From positions 1 to 6,692 of the forward strand of contig CALCPT010000682.1 in the NCBI GenBank assembly GCA_937897265.1: a DNA stretch of 6,692 bases. Reading direction: 5' to 3'. The position numbers and the translations under genes were made by a program. Under the pieces are notes generated by a model that ran no database searches, was not told the DNA's origin, and worked only from the letters and a program-made list of their open reading frames with translations. Position 1 is the first letter of the stretch. Each line of letters begins with the position of its first letter. The stretch comes from an uncultured Alcaligenaceae bacterium (GTDB lineage Bacteria > Pseudomonadota > Gammaproteobacteria > Burkholderiales > Burkholderiaceae_B). Shown here one piece after another: positions 1 to 6,692 of this stretch.

Positions 1-46
1 TACACAGGCGAAGACACTCTTTCCCTACACGACGCTCTTCCGATCT
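1..46 (+). other. Residual Illumina TruSeq HT i5 adapter (index D505), not genomic
   Basis: Seen directly: bases 1-5 (TACAC) match the end of the P5 arm. Bases 6-13 (AGGCGAAG) match the TruSeq HT i5 index D505 as I remember it. Bases 14-46 match the full 33-base TruSeq Read 1 primer site, ending in CTTCCGATCT. The order arm, index, primer site is exactly that of a library molecule, so the genomic insert begins at base 47. This stretch should be trimmed and no biological meaning should be read from it. Confidence 0.98.
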
Positions 47-189
47 CCACGATTGTGGCCGAATGCTTTTCTAACCGGCCGATGGTTGCGCAACATCGTC
101 TGGTGTATGATCTTTTGCGCGATTTAATCCCATACCCGATTCACGCACTTGCGCTCACGACTCGGGCGCCCTCCAAAGGAAATCCATGA
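47..189 (+). CDS. BolA family protein, 3' fragment (5' end lost at adapter)
   Basis: Forty-six sense codons (from ACG at 49) and a TGA stop at 187-189 remain. The fragment holds the C-terminal half of a BolA domain. The signature stretch QHRLVYDLLRDL is followed by IHALALTT, matching the family pattern RHRxVYxxL...HALxI. The usual Arg before the first His is Gln here. The His of the HAL motif, which in this family can take part in Fe-S binding with a monothiol glutaredoxin, is present. BolA proteins are small cytoplasmic factors linked to iron-sulfur homeostasis, stress morphology and, in some cases, transcription; which role applies here cannot be told from a fragment. The stop codon overlaps the start of the downstream foldase gene, so the two are probably co-transcribed and translationally coupled. 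The 5' part is missing because the contig begins at a library fragment end; this is not a biological truncation. The subgroup (BolA or IbaG-like) cannot be decided. Confidence 0.85.
176..180 (+). promoter_or_regulatory. Ribosome binding site of the foldase gene
   Basis: AAGGA lies 5 bases before the ATG at 186 and inside the last codons of the bolA-family gene. It supports that ATG as the start, and a signal peptide begins directly at that Met. Its position inside the upstream frame fits translational coupling through the ATGA overlap at 186-189. Confidence 0.75.
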
Positions 190-971
190 AACGTATCATT
201 ATGCTCGCCGCCTCGTTGGCGCTTGCTGCACCGCTATATGCACAAAATGTAGCGACCGTAAACGGCAAAGCTATTACTCAAGAGAGCGTCGATCAATTTG
301 TCAAACTGCTGATCAGTCAGGGTCAGGGCGCCACCGATACTCCTCAATTGCGCGAGCAAGTGAAAGAAGAGTTGATCAATCGTCAGGTAATGGTGCAAGC
401 CGCTGAACAAGCTGGCATCGCCAAAGATCCAACGGTTGCGATTCAACTTGAGTTAAGTCGTCAAGGGATTATGGTTCAGGCGCTGATGGCCGATTATGTC
501 AAAAAGAATCCCGTGACCGAAGCGACCGCCAAAGCCGAGTACGACAAACTCAAAAAAGCTGAAGACGGTAAGTTTGAATACAACGTACGCCATATTTTGG
601 TAGATGACGAGAAAGTTGCAAACGACATGCAGGCCAAACTTAAGGCCAAATCTGCCAAGTTTGAAGACTTAGCGAAGCAGTCGAAAGACACTGGCTCTGC
701 TGAAAAAGGTGGTGATCTTGGTTGGGCACCTAACACCAACTACGTTGAGCCCTTTGCGAAAGCGGTTGCTGCCACTAAAAAGGGCCAATTGGCTAGCGCA
801 CCGGTGCAATCACAATACGGCTGGCACGTGATTGAGGTCATCGACATTCGTCCGATTGAGTTTCCTCCGTTCGAACAGGTTCGCCCTCAGCTTGAAGAAA
901 TGATGAAGCAAACAGCACTGACAACCTTTCAGGCTGAACTGCGCGGCAAAGCAACGATTAAGCTAAATTAA
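186..971 (+). CDS. Periplasmic parvulin-type peptidyl-prolyl cis-trans isomerase (PrsA/SurA-like foldase)
   Basis: A 261-residue protein that should catalyse cis-trans isomerisation of peptidyl-proline bonds and assist folding of exported proteins in the periplasm. Residues 1-19 form a signal peptide: MKR, a hydrophobic core, and probable cleavage after LYA before Gln20. No lipobox Cys is present, so it is probably soluble rather than a lipoprotein. Residues about 20-125 form a helical SurA_N-like chaperone arm that opens with VATVNGKAIT. The rotamase domain spans about 130-222 and shows the parvulin hallmarks VRHILV (134-139), GSAEKGGDLGW (170-180) and YGWHVIEV (211-218). A helical tail follows (about 223-261). 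The layout of parvulin core with N- and C-terminal extensions and a mass near 28 kDa resembles Bordetella Par27, but orthology is not established. The start is fixed by the AAGGA site and the signal peptide. The gene overlaps bolA by 4 bases and ends 52 bases before the convergent ligA. It could also be labelled PpiC/PrsA-like; the enzyme class is secure, the exact name is not. Confidence 0.93.
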   Translation: MKRIIMLAASLALAAPLYAQNVATVNGKAITQESVDQFVKLLISQGQGATDTPQLREQVKEELINRQVMVQAAEQAGIAKDPTVAIQLELSRQGIMVQALMADYVKKNPVTEATAKAEYDKLKKAEDGKFEYNVRHILVDDEKVANDMQAKLKAKSAKFEDLAKQSKDTGSAEKGGDLGWAPNTNYVEPFAKAVAATKKGQLASAPVQSQYGWHVIEVIDIRPIEFPPFEQVRPQLEEMMKQTALTTFQAELRGKATIKLN

Positions 972-1000
972 TCTCACTTAAGCTGGCAAATGGTTCTACC

Positions 1001-3072
<2,072 letters not shown>

Positions 3073-4119
3073 TTACACAAACACGCGCAGGGCGCGCGCA
3101 CTACCTGCATTAAACCCAGCATGTTCAAGATTGACATAGACGGCTTTCAGTTGCTCATCGATTAACAGTTCAGCGCCCGGCTGGAGAGCACGATCCTGAT
3201 CGTCGACCAATTCAGCCCCTAATCGCCGCGCGAGTTCTTGTCCAATCTCAGTCATACGACCAAATGCACGGGTATCTACGGGACTACGCGGTACATCCAA
3301 CAATAAACTTAAACGATCGACACCCGCCATACCGGCGTCAAACGACTCTTCATCTGCGCGAGAAAGCGTAAAACAGACAAAACCGTGATCACCACACCAA
3401 GCGAAACGCCCCATGTACGGCACAAAGCCCATCGCTTGCGCAGCGCTGCTAACGTCTGACACAGAGCGCACACCCGCCAAAAGCAACGTCAAACCAACCT
3501 GCGTATCGAGCCCCTCACAGATTTGATCTAAACGCCGGGCAAGCTCAACCACCTGCTGCTGTTCGGGCGCCTCAAGCGTGCACTCAAGCTGATCCGCTAA
3601 GGTCTGTGCACGCGTGAAAATTTGCGACCATTCAATAGCGCTCAAGGGACCGCTACGATTGGCTAACAACACGGCTAATTGAACCGAGATATATTGATCG
3701 GTCGGATCGATCTGCATCGAGTGCTGGCCTTGCACGTTCTGCACGAATACCCTAACGGCCTTGCGGCCCGCGACACGCAAAGGCATCAATAAGGGAGCCA
3801 AATCCTCACCCGTCATCGGCCCTTGAAATGTCAGCTCAATGACAGCCTCTGTAACTGAATCAGGCTCGAGCGAATCGCTAGACTCTGTATCTCGGGCGCC
3901 GCCCGTAAAGGGCAACACCACCGCACCGCCGCCCAGGCCAGGCTCGCGACGTCCACTCTCACTGAAGGCGGGTTCGCCTAAAAGAGGATCTTGATCAATC
4001 TTGGGCAATTCAGCCTGCATGCGCTTGCGCACACGTAAATCTTGAATCCAATTAAAACCAAGCAATAGCAAAATAACGCCAACGCCCAAAATAATCAGAT
4101 AGATCTGCAACTCACTCAT
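3073..4119 (-). CDS. zipA: Cell division protein ZipA (FtsZ-binding, membrane-anchored)
   Basis: A 348-residue divisome protein that tethers FtsZ filaments to the inner membrane. Residues 6-25 (IYLIILGVG onward) are one hydrophobic transmembrane segment at the extreme N-terminus, followed by a basic stretch, RVRKRMQ, as expected for a type Ib anchor with a cytoplasmic body. Residues about 36-90 are a short Pro/Gly/acidic linker, much shorter than the long P/Q linker of E. coli ZipA. Residues about 91-348 hold the C-terminal region, with RRLDQICEGLDTQVGLTL (195-212), the Gly/aromatic segment around 231-250, and LSLLLDVPRSP (270-280) in the FtsZ-binding fold. Similarity to E. coli ZipA is low; the call rests on the topology, the domain pattern typical of betaproteobacterial ZipA, and the position between smc and ligA. 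ATG at 4119 has AGGG 7 bases upstream. The gap to smc is 15 bases and to ligA 18 bases, so one transcript is likely. No frameshift or truncation is seen. Confidence 0.88.
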   Translation of the reverse strand: MSELQIYLIILGVGVILLLLGFNWIQDLRVRKRMQAELPKIDQDPLLGEPAFSESGRREPGLGGGAVVLPFTGGARDTESSDSLEPDSVTEAVIELTFQGPMTGEDLAPLLMPLRVAGRKAVRVFVQNVQGQHSMQIDPTDQYISVQLAVLLANRSGPLSAIEWSQIFTRAQTLADQLECTLEAPEQQQVVELARRLDQICEGLDTQVGLTLLLAGVRSVSDVSSAAQAMGFVPYMGRFAWCGDHGFVCFTLSRADEESFDAGMAGVDRLSLLLDVPRSPVDTRAFGRMTEIGQELARRLGAELVDDQDRALQPGAELLIDEQLKAVYVNLEHAGFNAGSARALRVFV

Positions 4120-4126
4120 GTGTAGA

Positions 4127-4130
4127 CCCT
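4127..4130 (-). promoter_or_regulatory. Ribosome binding site of zipA
   Basis: On the minus strand AGGG lies 7 bases before the zipA ATG (4119), inside the 15-base smc-zipA gap. It is short, but the spacing is good and it supports the chosen start. Confidence 0.5.
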
Positions 4131-4134
4131 AGAA

Positions 4135-6540
4135 TTAAGCCGCTTCTGCTGCAAGTTGCAGCGCCGATTCAATATCAACTGCCACAATTCTTGATACACC
4201 CTGCTCTTGCATGGTGACACCAATCAATTGCCGTGCCATTTGCATCGCAATTTTATTATGCGAAATAAATAGAAACTGTGTGTGCTCTGACATGCTACCC
4301 ACCAAGTTAGCATAACGCTCGGTGTTCGCGTCATCAAGTGGTGCGTCAACCTCATCCAACAAGCAGAAAGGCGCTGGGTTCAATTTGAACAACGCAAACA
4401 CCAACGCAGTCGCAGTCAAGGCTTTTTCTCCGCCCGACAGCAAATGGATCGAGGTATTGCGTTTTCCGGGTGGCTGCGCCATGACCTGCACCCCGGCGTC
4501 GAGGATCTCGTCACCGGTCATAATCAATCGTGCCTCGCCCCCACCAAACAGCTTGGGAAACAATTCGCCGAAGTGCGTATTGACTTCGTTAAAGGTTGTC
4601 TGCAACAGATCACGGGTTTCGCGATCGATTTTATGAATCGCGTCTTCGAGCGTATTGATCGCAGTCTGCAGATCAAGGAATTGCGCATCAAGGTAACCTT
4701 TACGTTCGCGCGATTCATTGAGTTCGTCAAGCGCTGCCAAATTGACTGAGCCCAGACTTTCGATTTTTTTAGTGATGCGTTGCACTTCGCTTTGCAACCA
4801 GGCTGGGCGCGACCACTCTTCTGGCTGATCAGCCAACGAGGCCTGCACCGCAAGACGATCCACCTGGCGCTCATTGAGTTGCTCGGCAAACTGTTCAGCG
4901 GCTAAGCGAGCGGCTTGCTCTTGCAACTGCAATTGCATGATGCGTTCGCGGCGCGGCTCAAGAGAGCGCTCAAGCGTCAGACGCTCTTCATCGGCCTCGC
5001 GTAACTGTGCAGCCAACGTATCCATCTCGATTCGGACTCGACCCAAGGCCTCTTCGCGCTCGGCGCGCAGCTCAAGTGCTTCTTGCAGGCCAGCTTCGGC
5101 CGCCGCTGCGTCGAGTGTCGTCAAGTCAGACTCAAGTGTTATTAGCTCTTGCTTGGCGCGGGTGTTTTGCTCAGTTGCGACTTGCAGGTTGCGCTGTAGT
5201 TCGGCGATACGAGCGCGAATCCCACGCTCATTGAACTCGGCCTCTTGGGCGCCACGTTCTTGATCGCGCAAACGATCACGCGCCGTTTGCGCTTCATCTG
5301 CCAACACCTCGCCCGCCATCTCAGCCTCAGAGTAGGCCTCTTGTAAGGTAGCGATTTCAGCGTCGAGCTCTTCGAAACGCGTTTCAGCTTCGATTTTGGT
5401 CGCTTGTAATTCTTCTTGTTGCGAGGCGACTTCGGCCAGATCTTGCTCGAGCCGGCCTGAGCGCTCGCGGGTTTGCTCAACTTGCTGAAGCAGGCGCGTC
5501 TGCTCAAGTTGCAAATCATGCAAACGACGAGTCACTTCACCGACACGCTGACGCATCGGGGGCAAGGCCTGAGACACCTGTTGCCAAGCGGATTCTGCCT
5601 GAGCCACAGCCGAGCGTGACTGATCGGCGATCAACTGACGCGCCTTGATTTCACGCTGTAGATTTTCGATCTCTTGTTGACGCGCCAAGAGCCCAGCTTG
5701 TTCAGAGTCTGGGGCATAAAACCGTACGCTGTGTGCATCAACTAAATGCCCACCCTGAACGACTAGCAAAGCACCCGCGGGCAGCGACGCACGCAGGGCC
5801 AGGGCTTCGGTGATGTCTTTTGCAATAAAGACGTGTCCAAGCCAAGCGTGCAGCAGGGTACGCAACTCTGGATCGCTAATACGTAGCAAAGACGTTAGGG
5901 GTGTCAAACCAACAGGCGCTAGTGCAGCGGCGGCAGCCACGGGCAATTGATAAAAGGCCAGACGCGCCGGTGGCGCATCGGCTGCAAAGGCGCGCGCCCA
6001 ATCCAAATTGCGCACCTCAAGGCCAGTCATGCGTTCGTTGAGCACGGCCTCAATGGCGGTCTCCCAACCCGCTTCGACCTGCAGCTTTTGCCACAAACGG
6101 CCCAACGTCGTGAGTTCGTGTTTGGCGAGCCAAGGCTCAAGTGCTCCTTTCTTTTGCACATCTTCTTGCAAGCGCATGAGGGCTGACAAGCGAGCGTCTA
6201 AGCGAGCCAAGGCTTCGGCTTCAGTTAAAGCAGTTTGCTGCGCCTGATTACGCTGCGCATCGGCCTGCGGCAAGCGCTCTTCAAGTTCAACCAGTTTTCC
6301 TTGCGCCTCTTCGAGGAGCTCTTCAGTCGAGAGTTTGTCGCCGGTCAGTTGTTCAAGCGCAGCCAAGTCAGGTGACTCGACACCTTTTAATTCTTGCGTC
6401 AACCGCTCACGACGCAGCTCGAGTGCTTGCAACTGACGATCAGAATCACGCTGCGTTTGAGCTGCCAACGCCAAGCTCTGCTCAACGCGCGCCAGCGCGA
6501 TACGCATCTCTTCGCGCTGCGCCGCGGCTTCGCGCACGCG
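4135..6540 (-). CDS. smc: Chromosome partition protein SMC, C-terminal two thirds (5' part missing)
   Basis: About 801 codons survive of a protein that is usually about 1,150-1,190 residues. SMC is a dimeric ATPase that, with ScpA and ScpB, compacts and segregates the chromosome. Order from the broken end: the end of the first coiled coil, rich in Glu, Gln, Arg and Ala (about 6540-6115); the hinge, beginning near LGRLWQKLQVEAGWETAIEAV and ending near HLVDAHSVRFYAP (about 6111-5704); a long return coiled coil (about 5700-4700); and the C-terminal ABC head. The head has the signature motif LLSGGEKALTA (about 4411-4443), Walker B FCLLDEVDAP with the catalytic Glu (about 4366-4337), and the H-loop His in FLFISHNK near 4260. 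The Walker A (P-loop) head half, about 350-380 residues, is absent. The frame can be read on to a TTG at 6573 and meets a stop at 6607-6609. The residues past about 6540 (PGKAS and upstream) do not look like coiled coil, and the other strand there encodes a different protein. The break is therefore most likely a contig artefact, not a shortened gene. First gene of the smc-zipA-ligA set. Confidence 0.95.
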   Translation of the reverse strand, partial: RVREAAAQREEMRIALARVEQSLALAAQTQRDSDRQLQALELRRERLTQELKGVESPDLAALEQLTGDKLSTEELLEEAQGKLVELEERLPQADAQRNQAQQTALTEAEALARLDARLSALMRLQEDVQKKGALEPWLAKHELTTLGRLWQKLQVEAGWETAIEAVLNERMTGLEVRNLDWARAFAADAPPARLAFYQLPVAAAAALAPVGLTPLTSLLRISDPELRTLLHAWLGHVFIAKDITEALALRASLPAGALLVVQGGHLVDAHSVRFYAPDSEQAGLLARQQEIENLQREIKARQLIADQSRSAVAQAESAWQQVSQALPPMRQRVGEVTRRLHDLQLEQTRLLQQVEQTRERSGRLEQDLAEVASQQEELQATKIEAETRFEELDAEIATLQEAYSEAEMAGEVLADEAQTARDRLRDQERGAQEAEFNERGIRARIAELQRNLQVATEQNTRAKQELITLESDLTTLDAAAAEAGLQEALELRAEREEALGRVRIEMDTLAAQLREADEERLTLERSLEPRRERIMQLQLQEQAARLAAEQFAEQLNERQVDRLAVQASLADQPEEWSRPAWLQSEVQRITKKIESLGSVNLAALDELNESRERKGYLDAQFLDLQTAINTLEDAIHKIDRETRDLLQTTFNEVNTHFGELFPKLFGGGEARLIMTGDEILDAGVQVMAQPPGKRNTSIHLLSGGEKALTATALVFALFKLNPAPFCLLDEVDAPLDDANTERYANLVGSMSEHTQFLFISHNKIAMQMARQLIGVTMQEQGVSRIVAVDIESALQLAAEAA

Positions 6541-6562
6541 AGTTTCAATCTCAGTAGACGCT
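6530..6562. other. Chimeric junction between smc and an efflux adaptor gene
   Basis: Two unrelated coding sequences meet here in opposite orientation: minus-strand SMC coiled coil to the left, plus-strand RND adaptor to the right. The adaptor frame reads sensibly (VSISVDAFPGK) from about 6542, and smc reads sensibly down to about ETRVREAAA (6543-6517), so the crossover is probably between 6536 and 6550. Local composition changes at the same place: 44 of 60 bases are G or C in 6481-6540, against 8 of 20 in 6541-6560 and 63 of 132 in 6561-6692. I see no inverted repeats, target duplication or adapter here. Confidence 0.75.
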
Positions 6563-6692
6563 TTCCCTGGCAAGACTTTTGCAGGAAAGGTTGTTGCGGT
6601 TAGCCCTCAGGGTGACAGTGTTGGACGGTTGTTCAATGTACGTATACAATTCGACCAAATGTCGGGAGCAATTAAGCCAGGAATGTTTGCCA
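6542..6692 (+). CDS. RND efflux periplasmic adaptor (membrane fusion protein, HlyD family), internal fragment
   Basis: An open plus-strand frame of 50 codons runs off the window end. It reads VSISVDAFPGKTFAGKVV, then AVSPQGDSVGRLFNVRI and ends SGAIKPGMFA. This is the beta-barrel to membrane-proximal part of a membrane fusion protein of tripartite RND efflux pumps. The family pattern is V-x-V-D-A-[YF]-P-G-x-x-F-x-G-x-V, I/V-x-P, R-x-[FV]-x-V-R-I and G-x-[IL]-[KR]-P-G-M-F-A. Such proteins are periplasmic and link the inner-membrane RND pump to the outer-membrane channel. Neither start nor stop is present, and the upstream hairpin and lipoyl domains are replaced by smc sequence. Substrate (drug, metal or other) cannot be inferred. 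It may belong to another locus of the same genome or to another organism in the sample. The family assignment rests on motif recognition only. Confidence 0.75.

Noticed and set aside
149..406. An 85-codon plus-strand frame crossing the bolA end and the foldase start
   Set aside because: It is an out-of-frame shadow of two well-supported genes, Arg/Ser-rich and without recognisable domains.
4874..5263. A plus-strand frame of 129 codons, very rich in Ser, Arg, Ala and Cys, antisense to smc
   Set aside because: This composition is what the complement of a Glu/Gln/Ala coiled-coil gene produces. There is no independent support for a gene.
4700..5700. Apparent repetitive texture in smc (recurring GAG/GAA/CAA/GCG codons)
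   Set aside because: It is the normal codon bias of a heptad coiled coil; I found no true tandem DNA repeat.
6394..6603. A plus-strand 69-codon frame at the right end
   Set aside because: It crosses the proposed junction in a different frame from the recognisable efflux adaptor and has no family resemblance.
6561..6692. A second plus-strand frame open to the window end (LSLARLLQERLL and on)
   Set aside because: It is open only because the stretch is short. The frame two bases further on has clear membrane-fusion-protein motifs, so this one is a shadow.
6541..6692. Insertion sequence or phage integration as the cause of the smc break
   Set aside because: I see no terminal inverted repeats, direct target repeats, transposase or integrase coding. 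The incoming sequence is the middle of an efflux adaptor gene, which fits a chimeric join better.

Overview
The window is a bacterial contig dominated by housekeeping genes. It most likely comes from a betaproteobacterium of the order Burkholderiales, possibly Alcaligenaceae-like. That placement rests on the smc-zipA-ligA gene order, the betaproteobacterial style of ZipA and SMC, and a BolA-family gene translationally coupled to a parvulin-type foldase. It is inferred from remembered family and gene-order patterns and is not a database result. I see no undescribed biological system. The two most notable features are both at the ends and both look technical.

Left end (1-46): this is not genomic DNA. 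It is the inner part of an Illumina TruSeq HT i5 adapter, comprising the end of the P5 arm, an 8-base index matching D505, and the Read 1 primer site. Genomic sequence starts at about 47, inside the 3' end of a bolA-family gene. That gene overlaps, through ATGA, the start of a complete gene for a secreted parvulin-type peptidyl-prolyl isomerase (186-971, plus strand). A strong hairpin at 1001-1026 lies between this gene and the convergent ligA gene.

Middle and right (1024 to about 6540, minus strand): three tightly packed genes are transcribed in the order smc, zipA, ligA, with gaps of only 15 and 18 bases. They encode the chromosome condensation ATPase SMC (C-terminal two thirds only), the membrane-anchored division protein ZipA, and a complete NAD-dependent DNA ligase. 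Chromosome organisation, FtsZ-ring tethering and nick sealing are thus probably expressed from one transcript whose promoter lies outside the window.

Right end (about 6542-6692): the smc reading frame stops making sense near 6540. The plus strand of the last 150 bases instead encodes a convincing piece of an RND-efflux periplasmic adaptor (membrane fusion protein). No insertion element or linker lies between them. A chimeric contig end is the simplest explanation. The TTG-initiated 812-residue smc frame that crosses the junction should not be taken as a real gene start.

There is no stretch over 300 bases without a gene. I found no tRNA, rRNA, CRISPR, insertion sequence or origin.
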